NCBI GenBank assembly: GCA_020630915.1
Contig: JAHDIF010000008.1
Span: 62,001-126,000, forward strand
DNA: 64,000 nucleotides
Reading direction: 5' to 3'
Source of the DNA: Dokdonia sp.
Lineage (GTDB): Bacteria > Bacteroidota > Bacteroidia > Flavobacteriales > Flavobacteriaceae
Shown: positions 1-10,115 of the stretch, piece by piece
How the letters are laid out: each line of letters opens with the position of its first letter
Numbering within the stretch: position 1 is the first letter of the stretch
The notes under the pieces: model-generated
Seen by the model: only the letters and a program-made list of their open reading frames with translations
Databases searched by the model: none
What the model was told of the DNA's origin: nothing
Program-made: the position numbers and the translations under genes

Positions 1-971
1 TTAAAAATTACTGGATACTTTATGCCATTGCTTTGACGGGAATACTTTTTAGCAATCTGAGAGGGATGTATGTAGTAATCACTTTAGTTATTGTACATAT
101 TGCATACGTACGCTATTCTTTAATTGCTATTAAAAAGCATATGCTTTGGTCTTACTTAATTTCTATTGGTTTACTTATCTTATTTTTCTTCTATCAATAT
201 AGAGAATTGGGATGGATCATTATTACAGAAAATGAGGCATACTCGGGTCACAGAAAATCTGTAGGGTTTGCTCATATTTTAAAAAACACTGCTGCTTTTG
301 GTAAAAACCTATTGGATTTTGGTCGTGTTTTTATTTGGGTTCCTGTAGTTTTAATGCTATTAACTTTATTTAAGCGTTCTAGTGAACAAATTGATAGCTA
401 TTCTCTTAAGTCCTTAATTCCTTTAGTCGTATTTAGTATTGTATTTTTTCTTGGAACTGTTCCTTTTAGTAACCCAATGGGGCCAAGATATTTTATGATT
501 TGTTTCTTACTCGCCATCTTTTTATTTATAAATCTTCTTTTTAATTATGATCTTTCAAAAAAAATAAGAAATAGTATTTTTAGTATAACCGCTTTGGGCC
601 TGTTAACTGGACATTTATGGGTATACCCAGCAACGATCTCACAAGGATGGGATAGTTCCCTTGCTTACCTGCGTTACTTTGATCTTGAAGAACAAATTAT
701 CGATTATATAAAGAATGAGAAGATTAATAGCCTGGAAATTGGCACACACTTATCTTTTAATAATAGATGGGCTAATTATGCTCGTGAACAACAAGCAAGT
801 GACTTGCTTTTTGCGAAAGCAGATCTAACATCAAATACATTTTATTTATTCTCAAATATTGAGAACAGCACTAAAGATGAAGAAATTAAGCAGTTAAAAG
901 AAGAATGGACTTTACTCCAGGAGTATTGTGATATGGGTGTGTTTTTGCAGCTTTACAAAAAGAAACATTAG
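1..971 (+). CDS. Polytopic membrane protein, C-terminal part (5' end outside window)
   Basis: Frame stays open to base 3 upstream of the listed start; multiple hydrophobic helices; stop at 969-971. Confidence 0.6.
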   Translation, partial: KNYWILYAIALTGILFSNLRGMYVVITLVIVHIAYVRYSLIAIKKHMLWSYLISIGLLILFFFYQYRELGWIIITENEAYSGHRKSVGFAHILKNTAAFGKNLLDFGRVFIWVPVVLMLLTLFKRSSEQIDSYSLKSLIPLVVFSIVFFLGTVPFSNPMGPRYFMICFLLAIFLFINLLFNYDLSKKIRNSIFSITALGLLTGHLWVYPATISQGWDSSLAYLRYFDLEEQIIDYIKNEKINSLEIGTHLSFNNRWANYAREQQASDLLFAKADLTSNTFYLFSNIENSTKDEEIKQLKEEWTLLQEYCDMGVFLQLYKKKH

Positions 972-1651
972 ACCGTCTTTTGCACCACCTCAAACACTTT
1001 ATTGCCATCACATTTAAGTGTTTTAGAAGGATACTTAAGAAGGAGCGCATAATCGTGGGTAGCCATTAAAATGGTATTTCCATTTTTATTGATGTCCTGC
1101 AATACTTCCATTACTTCTACACTGGTTTGAGGGTCTAGATTTCCGGTAGGTTCGTCTGCAAGAATGAGCTCTGGGTCATTTAATAAGGCTCTTGCAATAG
1201 CCACACGTTGTTGCTCTCCTCCAGAGAGTTGATAAGGGTATTTAAACCCTTTACTTTTCATACCTACTTTATCCAGCACTTCATCTATTTTAGCCGTGCT
1301 TGCAATTTTATCTTTCCAACCAGTGGCTTTCAGTACGAACATAAGATTGTCTTGTACTGTACGGTCATTAAGCAATTTAAAATCCTGAAAGACTACTCCC
1401 AATTTTCTTCTCAAGAAAGGTATCTGCTTTTCTTTAAGTCCATTAAGTCCAAACCCTACAATCTCTCCTTGCCCTTCTGTAAGAGGCAAGTCTCCGTAAA
1501 GGGTTTTCATGAAACTACTCTTTCCAGAACCCGTTTTACCTATAAGGTAGACAAAATCTCCTGGATGAATTACAACATTTACATTAGAGAGCACTAAGTT
1601 GTCCCGCTGGTAGATTGCCGCTTGTTGTAATTGTAAAACAGGTGATGACAT
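968..1651 (-). CDS. ftsE: Cell division ABC transporter ATP-binding protein FtsE
   Basis: Walker [10 protein letters not shown], signature [15 protein letters not shown], Walker [13 protein letters not shown]; FtsE-like length and sequence. Confidence 0.85.
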   Translation of the reverse strand: MSSPVLQLQQAAIYQRDNLVLSNVNVVIHPGDFVYLIGKTGSGKSSFMKTLYGDLPLTEGQGEIVGFGLNGLKEKQIPFLRRKLGVVFQDFKLLNDRTVQDNLMFVLKATGWKDKIASTAKIDEVLDKVGMKSKGFKYPYQLSGGEQQRVAIARALLNDPELILADEPTGNLDPQTSVEVMEVLQDINKNGNTILMATHDYALLLKYPSKTLKCDGNKVFEVVQKTV

Positions 1652-1746
1652 AGGTATTGTTTGTGTTTCTAAAAATAATAGAAATATAGTATTCCTTGTA
1701 ATAACGATAGCTCTTTTCTAATTGTTTTATTAACAGGAGTTTTAAG

Positions 1747-1833
1747 TTGGGAGTTCTTGAGTTGATGTGTCTATGAGTTGAGGGGTTGATGAGTTGATAA
1801 GTTGATGAGTCGTGTGTCGTGTGTCGTGGGTCT
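1747..1833. repeat. Low-complexity imperfect tandem repeats (gttgatgagttga / cgtgtgt units)
   Basis: Read directly: gagttgatgtgtctatgagttgaggggttgatgagttgataagttgatgagtcgtgtgtcgtgtgtcgtggg. Confidence 0.7.
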
Positions 1834-2035
1834 TGTTTCTGTCTCTCCTCTCTATTCTTTCTTCTCTTTTCTAATTTTTCAATTTCATTGTTAATTTCCT
1901 TTTTAAAACTCACTATAATTAAACAAGTATTACTCCGTTATGGTAGGAGAAGAGAAGTATCTTTGAGTAGAGGGCCTACACGCTTTCGCAACAGCGTACT
2001 CCTCACCATCATTATCAAGAAACAACGACCTAATT

Positions 2036-5000
2036 ATGCATAAAATATCCAAACTATTCTGTGTAGTATTTTTATCTATCACAGCCAGTTACGGGCAACA
2101 ATCTGCTATATATACAGATGATTTGGTGAAGTACACAACCGCTTTAAGTTTGTACAATAGCCAGCAATATCTAGCATCTCAAACCCTATTTCAGGAAATT
2201 AAAGACGAAACCTCAGACACCACTGTAGAAGGAGACTGTGCCTATTATATTGCTAATGCAGCTGTGCGATTGAACCAACAAGGAGCAGATAACTTAATGC
2301 AATCTTTTGTTGAAGAATACCCTACAAGTACGAAGCGCAACTCGGCTTTTCTCGATGTTGCGGAATATTATTTTGAAAATGGAAAATATTCCTATGCCCG
2401 CAAGTGGTATGATAGAGTGGATGAAAGTAGCTTATCCGGAGGTGCGCAAGAAACGTATAACTTTAATAATGGGTATGCCTATTTTAAGAGTAAGCGTTTT
2501 GACGAGGCAAAAAAGTACTTGAATAGAGTGCGTGATTCTCAAAAATATGGCTCGCAAGCCAAATACTATTTAGGTTTTATGGCCTATGAAGGGGATGATT
2601 ACGAAGAGGCTAATGAACTTTTTGAACAAGCGGAAACCGAAGAAGAAAGCTACAAGGAAGAACTCGCTTATTTTAAAGCAGATCTTAATTTTAAACTTGG
2701 AAAATTTCAAGAAGCCATTACTGAAGGCACTTCTCAACTGGCAAATGCAAATCCTAAAGAACAATCAGAACTCAATAAGATTATAGGGGAGAGTCATTTT
2801 AATTTAGGCAATTATGCAGAGGCACTTCCTTATCTTAAAAAGTATAAAGGAAAAGGCGGTAAGTGGAATAACACAGATTATTACCAACTAGGTTATACTT
2901 ACTACAAACAAGGAGATTACACAAATGCTATTAATGAATTTAATAAAATAGTAGATGGTCGAAACTCAGTGGCTCAAAATGGATATTATCATTTGGCAGA
3001 ATCATATTTAAAAACAGACCGCAAGCAAGAAGCACTCAACGCATTTAAGAACGCGTCAGAAATGGGCTTTGACCTTAAGATTAAGGAAGATGCCGGACTT
3101 AATTATGCGAAGTTAAGTTATGAAATAGGGAATGCCTTTACACCAGTGCCAGAAGTAATCTCTAATTATATAACAGAATATGATAAATCTCCTGCAAAAG
3201 CCGAATTAGAAACCTTATTAATAGATTCTTACATCACATCAAAAAACTATAAAGAAGCACTGCGGTTATTGGATGGTGCCAAAAGTTTTGAAAATAAAGT
3301 AGCCTACCAGAAAGTTGCATTTTACCGTGGATTAGAATTGTATAATGAAGGTAGCTATCTAGATGCCAAAACTACTTTTAATAAATCTCTTAAAGAACCT
3401 AGAGAAGAATCATTTACAGCAAGGGCTAACTACTGGATTGCAGAGTGTGATTATGTCCTCAATAATTATAAAGAAGCTGTTGTAGGATATAAGCAATTTG
3501 CACAAAGTGCTGCAGCTAGCACAACCCCAGAATATACAGACCTCAATTACAATCTAGCCTATGCGTATTTTTCTGATAAGGATTATGCAAATGCGGCAAT
3601 TTATTTTGAGCAGTATGCAAATCAAAATGCAGGTGATATTTCAAGACAGAATGATGCATATTTACGTTTAGGAGATAGTCAGTTTATAGCTAGTAAATAT
3701 TGGCCGGCCTTAGAAGCATACAACAAATCAGTAGCGTTAAATGTGGCAGATCAAGATTATGCGACATTTCAAAAATCAATGAGTTATGGCTTTATTCAAA
3801 AGAATGATGATAAAATAGCGGGTCTTAGTAGTATACCTTCTAAATTTCCTACATCCAGTTATAGAGATGACGCACTCTATGAATTAGGTAATGTATACGT
3901 ATCTCAAAATAAAACAGATAAGGCTATTGGTGCATACGATCAATTAATTAGGGATATACCTCAAAGCTCCTACGTGTCACGTACCTTATTGAAAAAGGCA
4001 CTTATTTATGATAATAATGGACAGTCTGATGAGGCGTTGTCTATATTTAGAAAGGTAGCAGCAGATTTTCCAGGGACACCAGAAGCGTTACAAGCCGTGA
4101 CTTCGGCAAAACTTATTTATATAGATTTAGGTCGTGTAGATGAGTATGCGCAGTGGGTGAGTACCTTAGATTTTATAGACGTAGAAGATGCAGAGCTGGA
4201 TGATGCTGCCTATGCGCAGGCAGAGCAGCAATATCTAGATAATAATACAACACAAGCGCAACGTTTGCTGGCAGATTATCTAGAGAGTTACCCCGCAGGT
4301 CAACATACGTTGCAGGCACATTTTTATCTAGCACAACTTGCTTTCGCGAAAGCAGACTACCCCACAACCATTCCTCATTACGAATTTGTAATAAATAGAG
4401 AACGATCAGAATTTACAGAGCAAGCGCTCGCCAGATTAGGACAAGTACACCTTACACAAAAAGACTATGCGTCGGCTATTCCAGTATTATCTAGATTGGA
4501 AACTGAAGCAGATTTCCCACAGAATGTAGTCTTTGCCCAGTCTAACTTAATGAAATCTTATTACGAACAAACAAACTATGGTCAGGCCATAGCCTATGCA
4601 GAGAAAGTAGTAGCCAACACAAAAATTGACAATACTGTAAAGAGCGATGCCCAGGTGATTATTGCAAGATCTTCTATAATCACTGGTGATGAGGTTCGTG
4701 CAAAAACAGCCTATGCTGCCGTACAGCAAATAGCAACAGGAGCACTCGCTGCAGAGGCGTTGTACTATGACGCTTATTTTAAAAACAAGGCAAATGAGTT
4801 TAAAGGTTCTAATGCTGCAGTGCAGGAACTAGCAAGAGATTATAGTGGGTATAAAGAGTTTGGAGCCAAAGGACTCGTTCTTATGGCAAAGAATTTTTAT
4901 GCGCTAGAAGATGCCTACCAAGCAACCTATATACTGGAGAGTGTCATTACCAATTTTGCCGATTATCCAGAAACGGTGCAGGAAGCGCAAGATTTACTTT

Positions 5001-5059
5001 CGGTAATCAAGGCTAACGAGGCAAAGACCAACTCTTCAGTAGAAGAAGGAGGAAACTAA
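2036..5059 (+). CDS. Large TPR-repeat protein with signal peptide
   Basis: 1007 aa ORF, N-terminal signal, many TPR-like A..Y...G.Y..A units. Confidence 0.85.
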   Translation: MHKISKLFCVVFLSITASYGQQSAIYTDDLVKYTTALSLYNSQQYLASQTLFQEIKDETSDTTVEGDCAYYIANAAVRLNQQGADNLMQSFVEEYPTSTKRNSAFLDVAEYYFENGKYSYARKWYDRVDESSLSGGAQETYNFNNGYAYFKSKRFDEAKKYLNRVRDSQKYGSQAKYYLGFMAYEGDDYEEANELFEQAETEEESYKEELAYFKADLNFKLGKFQEAITEGTSQLANANPKEQSELNKIIGESHFNLGNYAEALPYLKKYKGKGGKWNNTDYYQLGYTYYKQGDYTNAINEFNKIVDGRNSVAQNGYYHLAESYLKTDRKQEALNAFKNASEMGFDLKIKEDAGLNYAKLSYEIGNAFTPVPEVISNYITEYDKSPAKAELETLLIDSYITSKNYKEALRLLDGAKSFENKVAYQKVAFYRGLELYNEGSYLDAKTTFNKSLKEPREESFTARANYWIAECDYVLNNYKEAVVGYKQFAQSAAASTTPEYTDLNYNLAYAYFSDKDYANAAIYFEQYANQNAGDISRQNDAYLRLGDSQFIASKYWPALEAYNKSVALNVADQDYATFQKSMSYGFIQKNDDKIAGLSSIPSKFPTSSYRDDALYELGNVYVSQNKTDKAIGAYDQLIRDIPQSSYVSRTLLKKALIYDNNGQSDEALSIFRKVAADFPGTPEALQAVTSAKLIYIDLGRVDEYAQWVSTLDFIDVEDAELDDAAYAQAEQQYLDNNTTQAQRLLADYLESYPAGQHTLQAHFYLAQLAFAKADYPTTIPHYEFVINRERSEFTEQALARLGQVHLTQKDYASAIPVLSRLETEADFPQNVVFAQSNLMKSYYEQTNYGQAIAYAEKVVANTKIDNTVKSDAQVIIARSSIITGDEVRAKTAYAAVQQIATGALAAEALYYDAYFKNKANEFKGSNAAVQELARDYSGYKEFGAKGLVLMAKNFYALEDAYQATYILESVITNFADYPETVQEAQDLLSVIKANEAKTNSSVEEGGN
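4340..4353. repeat. Iterated palindrome inside TPR gene (LAFAKAD)
   Basis: Exact 14-mer. Confidence 0.95.
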
Positions 5060-5090
5060 TTCATCAATTCGTATTTCAATCAAGATTATT

Positions 5091-6884
5091 ATGATGTTAC
5101 AATCTATCAATTATAAAACACTTGTTCTTTTTGTGATGGTTTTTGCTTTCGCGAAAGCGGTACACGCACAAGATGACCCAGACTCTACTATTGGAACCGA
5201 AGTAGTAAATGTAGTAAAGCCATACACACCTACAATAAGTGATGCCTTTAAAGTAAAGGCCACACCAAAGCTCAATGACTCTATCACAACGGCAAAAAAG
5301 AAAGTGACGTACAGTATTTTCTCGGTACCTGTAGCAAGTACGTTTACACCTGCCAAAGGAAAGGCTGCAAATGTGAAAAAAGCTCCCAAAATAAAGTTAT
5401 ATGATAACTACGCAACGCTTGGATTTGGGAGTTTTACTTCTATTCTAGCAGAGTTTTATAGCAATTTTCAGATAAGTAGAACGGAGGATTTTGGAGTTTT
5501 TCTAAAACATAATTCTTCACAAGGCGGTATTGATGATGTGATCGTAGATGATTTCTTTTACGACACCCGTCTCAACTTAAATTATGGTGCTAGAGAGCGA
5601 GATATGTCCTGGCGTACAGATTTAGATGTGAAACATCAAGTGTTCAATTGGTATGGGATTGATTCTTCTATACTAGCGGTGCCAGATATAGGAGATGCAC
5701 CCTTATTTAATACAGATACAGATGTGGCTCATTCCTATTTTACTGCGGGGATTAATGGTAGTGTGAGTTTTAAAGATGCCATTTTTAAAGAAGGAAGAGG
5801 GACGATTCGTTATTTTGGAGATTCAGAAAATAGTAGTGAGATACGTGCACTTGCAAAGCCTACACTGGAGTTTCCTATCGCTGGAGAGAATATTACCACA
5901 GGAGTAACGGTAGATTACGTAGGAGGCAGTTTTGAAAATGACATTTCTAATGTGACAACGGCGCAAGATTATAGTATTATAAATGCAGGAATTAATCCAA
6001 GCCTAGTAATTTTAAGAGACGATCTTACGGTAAATCTAGGTGTAGCTGCTTTTGTAAGTAACGTGAGCCAAACAGTAAATGATACCCAAGTGAGTGATAC
6101 AGATGTCTTCATTTATCCTAAAGTCACAGCTTCGTATCGTGTTGTAGGCGATTACTTTATTGCCTACGCGGGATTAGAAGGAGATCTTAGACAAAACAGT
6201 TATCACGATTTTGCACAAGAGAATCCATTTATAGCACCTTTACAAAACATACGTCCTACAGACCAACAATATGACGGATACCTTGGTATGAAGGGTAAAC
6301 TCTCTAATAATGTGAGCTATAACTTACGAGCTAGTTATCTGTCTGAGAGTGGCAAGGCATTATTTATTAATAATAATTCTTCTTTTGCAACCGCTGGCAC
6401 GGCAGCTTGGCTTAATGGAAATTCCTTTAGTGTAATTTACGACGATGTAGAAACCTTAGGAGTTTTTGGGGAGCTTAATTTTGATGTAAATAACAATTTT
6501 AAGATGAAGATCAACGGGCAGTATAACTCGTATACTACAGATGGACAACAAGAAGCTTGGAATCTTCCAGAACTTACCGCTTCTATCTTCGGGGATTACC
6601 AAATTACAGAACAATGGTTTGCTGGCGTAAATCTATTTTTTGTAGGAGAGCGATTAGATCAGGCCTTTGCGGCAGATCCTACAGATATTCTTACAACCTC
6701 ACAAACGATCACGCTTGATGGATATTTTGATGCAAATGCCCACGTAGGATATCGCATTAATGATCGTTTGAGCGCCTTTGGTAGAGTAAACAATATCTTG
6801 AACAGTAATTACCAGAAATGGCAAAACTACCCTGTGCAAGGGTTGCAAGGAATGTTAGGAGCTACCTATAGGTTTGATTTTTAG
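5091..6884 (+). CDS. TonB-dependent-receptor-like outer-membrane beta-barrel protein
   Basis: 597 aa, signal peptide, alternating aromatic beta strands, C-terminal YRFDF. Confidence 0.7.
   Translation: MMLQSINYKTLVLFVMVFAFAKAVHAQDDPDSTIGTEVVNVVKPYTPTISDAFKVKATPKLNDSITTAKKKVTYSIFSVPVASTFTPAKGKAANVKKAPKIKLYDNYATLGFGSFTSILAEFYSNFQISRTEDFGVFLKHNSSQGGIDDVIVDDFFYDTRLNLNYGARERDMSWRTDLDVKHQVFNWYGIDSSILAVPDIGDAPLFNTDTDVAHSYFTAGINGSVSFKDAIFKEGRGTIRYFGDSENSSEIRALAKPTLEFPIAGENITTGVTVDYVGGSFENDISNVTTAQDYSIINAGINPSLVILRDDLTVNLGVAAFVSNVSQTVNDTQVSDTDVFIYPKVTASYRVVGDYFIAYAGLEGDLRQNSYHDFAQENPFIAPLQNIRPTDQQYDGYLGMKGKLSNNVSYNLRASYLSESGKALFINNNSSFATAGTAAWLNGNSFSVIYDDVETLGVFGELNFDVNNNFKMKINGQYNSYTTDGQQEAWNLPELTASIFGDYQITEQWFAGVNLFFVGERLDQAFAADPTDILTTSQTITLDGYFDANAHVGYRINDRLSAFGRVNNILNSNYQKWQNYPVQGLQGMLGATYRFDF
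5145..5158. repeat. Iterated palindrome in signal peptide of beta-barrel gene (FAFAKAV)
   Basis: Exact 14-mer. Confidence 0.95.
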
Positions 6885-6896
6885 AAAATAATGAAC

Positions 6897-6923
6897 GCGT
6901 CATGCTGAACTCGTTTCAGCATC
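6897..6923. repeat. Intergenic inverted repeat GTCATGCTGAACTCGTTTCAGCATC
   Basis: ATGCTGAA/TTCAGCAT stem with short loop, between two genes. Confidence 0.6.
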
Positions 6924-6938
6924 ACACAATATAATTAC

Positions 6939-6972
6939 AAAGGTTTCGTACTTTAGTGCAAAACCTTTTTTT
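6939..6972 (+). terminator. Putative Rho-independent terminator
   Basis: aaaggttt...aaaccttttttt hairpin plus T-run after the beta-barrel gene. Confidence 0.5.
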
Positions 6973-8610
6973 ATGATTAAGCATACTCTTTTTGCTCTTA
7001 TTTTTCTCGCATTTTTATCCTGTTCTGAGAAAGAACAAGTAGACCTTATTATCACCAATGGGAATATTTACACAGTAGATACCGCTTTTTCTAAGGCAGA
7101 AGCTTTTGCTGTGAAAGACGGCAGATTTGTCGCCACTGGAACCACAGAAGAAATTACAAAAGCATATACAGCCTTAAAAACTATAGACGCCGTAGGGCAG
7201 ACTATTCTTCCAGGCTTGATAGATGGTCATTGCCATTTTTATGGATTGGGGCAAAATATACAAGTAGTAGACTTGGTGGGTACTGCTAGTTATGATGAGG
7301 TGTTGGAGCGTGTAGCTGCTTTCGCGAAAGCGAATCCTTCCAAAACATTTGTACGCGGTAGAGGTTGGGATCAAAATGATTGGGAAGTAAAAGAATTTCC
7401 AACCAAAGAACGATTGGATGCTATGTTTCCAGATATTCCAGTTGCCTTAGAACGTGTAGATGGACACGCATATCTCGTGAATCAAAAAGCACTAGACATG
7501 GCAAATATTACTACAGAAACGCAAGTGTCTGGGGGTGAGATTGTAAAAGTAAATGGTAAGATAACGGGTGTCTTGGTAGATAAACCACAACAAATGATAG
7601 ATGCTGTGATGCCTCAAGCAAGTAAAGATCAAAATATAAACTCCTTGATGGGAGCTCAAGAAGTATGCTTCTCTTATGGATTGACAACTGTAAATGACGC
7701 TGGGCTTGATAAAGAAATTATTGAGCTTATTGACAGTTTGCAAACGGCAGGCGACTTACAAATGCGCGTCTATGCGATGATAAGCAATACCCCTAAAAAT
7801 CTAGATCATTATCTCACAACAGGTAAACTTAAAACAGACTATCTTAATGTTCGTTCTGTAAAGGTGTATGGCGATGGAGCGCTAGGCTCGCGAGGTGCTG
7901 CCCTTAGACAGGAGTATAGTGATAAGGAGGGACATTTTGGTGCAATGATTACTCCTGCAGATGAGATGAATGCGCTGGCAAAACGCATTGTAAGAGCAGG
8001 CTACCAGATGAATACACACGCTATAGGTGATAGTGCCAATGTGGTGGCGTTGCGTGCTTACAAAGAAGCATTAAAAACTACAGATGATCCCCGTTGGAAG
8101 ATAGAACACGCCCAGGTAGTCTCTGCTCAGGACTTTGATTATTTTGGAGATAAAATTTTGCCCTCTGTACAACCTACCCATGCTACGAGTGATATGTATT
8201 GGGCAGAAGAGCGAGTGGGTGCGGAACGTATTAAAGGCGCCTATGCGTATAAAGATTTGCTCAACAAATCTGGTAAGGTCATTTTAGGGACAGATTTTCC
8301 AGTAGAGCAGGTAAATCCTTTTTACACATTTTATGCGGCAGTAGCCCGTAAAGATTTAAAACAGTATCCAGAAGGTGGATATCAAATTGAAAATGCCCTC
8401 ACGCGTGAAGAAACCTTAAAAGGGATGACCATCTGGTCAGCCTATTCTAATTTTGAAGAAGATGAGAAGGGAAGTATAGAACCAGGTAAGTTCGCAGATT
8501 TTGTAATACTACCCAAAGACATTATGACCATTCCAGAAGATGAGATTCCTGCGATGTACGTAAATGACACTTATGTAGGCGGAAAGCGTGTTTATACGAT
8601 CCCTAAGTGA
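6973..8610 (+). CDS. Amidohydrolase family lipoprotein (YtcJ-like)
   Basis: Lipobox LSCSE; GLIDGHCHFYGLG, GDGALGSRGA, NTHAIGDSAN, GTDFPVEQVNP motifs. Confidence 0.85.
   Translation: MIKHTLFALIFLAFLSCSEKEQVDLIITNGNIYTVDTAFSKAEAFAVKDGRFVATGTTEEITKAYTALKTIDAVGQTILPGLIDGHCHFYGLGQNIQVVDLVGTASYDEVLERVAAFAKANPSKTFVRGRGWDQNDWEVKEFPTKERLDAMFPDIPVALERVDGHAYLVNQKALDMANITTETQVSGGEIVKVNGKITGVLVDKPQQMIDAVMPQASKDQNINSLMGAQEVCFSYGLTTVNDAGLDKEIIELIDSLQTAGDLQMRVYAMISNTPKNLDHYLTTGKLKTDYLNVRSVKVYGDGALGSRGAALRQEYSDKEGHFGAMITPADEMNALAKRIVRAGYQMNTHAIGDSANVVALRAYKEALKTTDDPRWKIEHAQVVSAQDFDYFGDKILPSVQPTHATSDMYWAEERVGAERIKGAYAYKDLLNKSGKVILGTDFPVEQVNPFYTFYAAVARKDLKQYPEGGYQIENALTREETLKGMTIWSAYSNFEEDEKGSIEPGKFADFVILPKDIMTIPEDEIPAMYVNDTYVGGKRVYTIPK
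7318..7331. repeat. Iterated palindrome inside amidohydrolase (AAFAKAN)
   Basis: Exact 14-mer. Confidence 0.95.
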
Positions 8611-8846
8611 AAAACCCACAAGAGCACCTCATAGAACTCGCGCATTATAAAATGCCCTTTGGAAAATACAAAGGCCAGTATCTGGTAGATATTCCAGAGG
8701 CGTATTATGTTTGGTTTCGGCAAAAAGGATTTCCAGAAGGCAAACTAGGAAGGCTTCTTACCGAAATGCACGAGATTAAGGTGAATGGGTTAGAACCTAT
8801 TATTAGGAAGGTGCAAAGGGAGTATTTTAAGCCTAATGATTCGTAA
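8607..8846 (+). CDS. DUF3820-family small protein
   Basis: MPFGKYKG..L.DIPE.Y..WF...GFPEGKLG motif. Confidence 0.75.
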   Translation: MKNPQEHLIELAHYKMPFGKYKGQYLVDIPEAYYVWFRQKGFPEGKLGRLLTEMHEIKVNGLEPIIRKVQREYFKPNDS

Positions 8847-9189
8847 TAGAGATTATTTATGCTTCTGGATACAATATATTAAATGATTTGAGTACTTAAT
8901 ATTGATCTCTTCAAAAAAACATAACTTACTATGGATATAATAATCAAAGGACTAAAAAACTCATCCCTAGAAATATATTCGCAAATGAGTTTCCAGATAG
9001 TCTTACTTTCGTTAAAATCTGAATTATAACAATAGTTTCATCTAATAAACCAATTCTAGTCAACCAACAACTCGTCCCTTTGTCTATTGATCCTTTTGAA
9101 ATATTAATAATCTCTAAGGTATTCTATGTTAGCTACGCTTGCGCTTTTGAAAACTTTTATAACTCTTTTGCAATTAGCACTTTTCTTTA

Positions 9190-9272
9190 GCAGATACATC
9201 TATCTAATGCGCCATGGCAAAATTCACAAAATAAGCCGCGTTAGGATTAGGGAATTTGTATTTTCTGCTCAT
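9190..9272 (-). pseudogene. Remnant of REP-associated / IS200-like tyrosine transposase N-terminus
   Basis: Reverse complement reads MSRKYKFPNPNAAYFVNFAMAH*IDVSAKEKC, resembling the start of Bacteroidota RAYT transposases, with an in-frame TAG and truncation. Confidence 0.45.
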
Positions 9273-9488
9273 AGTAGTACAAAATACAAAAAAAAACTAG
9301 GGTTCTTTTTGTTTACTCACTCGTGACGGCACTAGTTACAAACTGTTGCTAGCAGAGGGCCTCAATTTCGAACTACTACCCTTAAAAATATATCAGTCTT
9401 GATAGCTCCATAGTTTGATGTTCATTTATGTGTTGTTCTTTATTTCTCATTACAATTCTATGAAGTCTGCCTGAATAAAAATGAGTAT

Positions 9489-9854
9489 TTATTCTTTGAA
9501 AAAACTATGTCTTGCTCTTGAATCAGGTACAAATTCTAATTCTTCTCCATATACCTTGACCGATTGTAACGCAGGCTGCCAATCATTAGGAACTAAACTA
9601 TCATAGTAATACCAGTTATCCAGTAACAATTCGCATTTATTGGATGAAAATTTCCATTTTCCCTTATGATCCCTGATTATGCCCTCATGATCTTTATAAT
9701 AATGAAAATAGGTGCTGTCGAGAAATATCTCAATATAATGATTCTCATCAGTTCTAAATTTATTAATGTATATGCCTACTATGTCTGAATTACAACCTTG
9801 AGAACAGCTAGTAAGAACTAATACCACAGTTAATAAAAAGAGTACTCCTCTCAT
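9489..9854 (-). CDS. Small lipoprotein, paralogue A
   Basis: Lipobox VLTSC; clear similarity to ORF 10116-10478. Confidence 0.65.
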   Translation of the reverse strand: MRGVLFLLTVVLVLTSCSQGCNSDIVGIYINKFRTDENHYIEIFLDSTYFHYYKDHEGIIRDHKGKWKFSSNKCELLLDNWYYYDSLVPNDWQPALQSVKVYGEELEFVPDSRARHSFFKE

Positions 9855-10115
9855 AAATCAATTATTATTATTAATGGTTATTGGTATTTGAAAATGTATG
9901 TTTTCCCGTATTGTTGATAATGGAATGTTTCGGTAAATAGAACTATCGTAATCTTTAAACTCATCTGAAATTTTATCTAAATGTAATAAGAATTATCCTT
10001 TAGATGTAGGGGTGATAAATAAAAGTTAGAAGTTGCCATTTTTTATTCTTGCACTAGAAGAAGTACCTCCAAAGAAAAATTATCTAAAATGAAATAGCTT
10101 AATTGATAGTTACAC

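Noticed and set aside
1208-1597. 129-aa plus-strand ORF inside ftsE
   Set aside because: Fully antisense to a clear FtsE coding sequence; no family features.
5111-5389. Antisense ORF containing AFAKA
   Set aside because: AFAKA appears only because the palindrome reads the same on both strands; the true gene is on the plus strand. The same applies to 18545-18781, 26591-26863, 40086-40358 and 57230-57448.
9126-9326. 66-aa plus-strand ORF
   Set aside because: Antisense to the transposase remnant; no recognisable domain.
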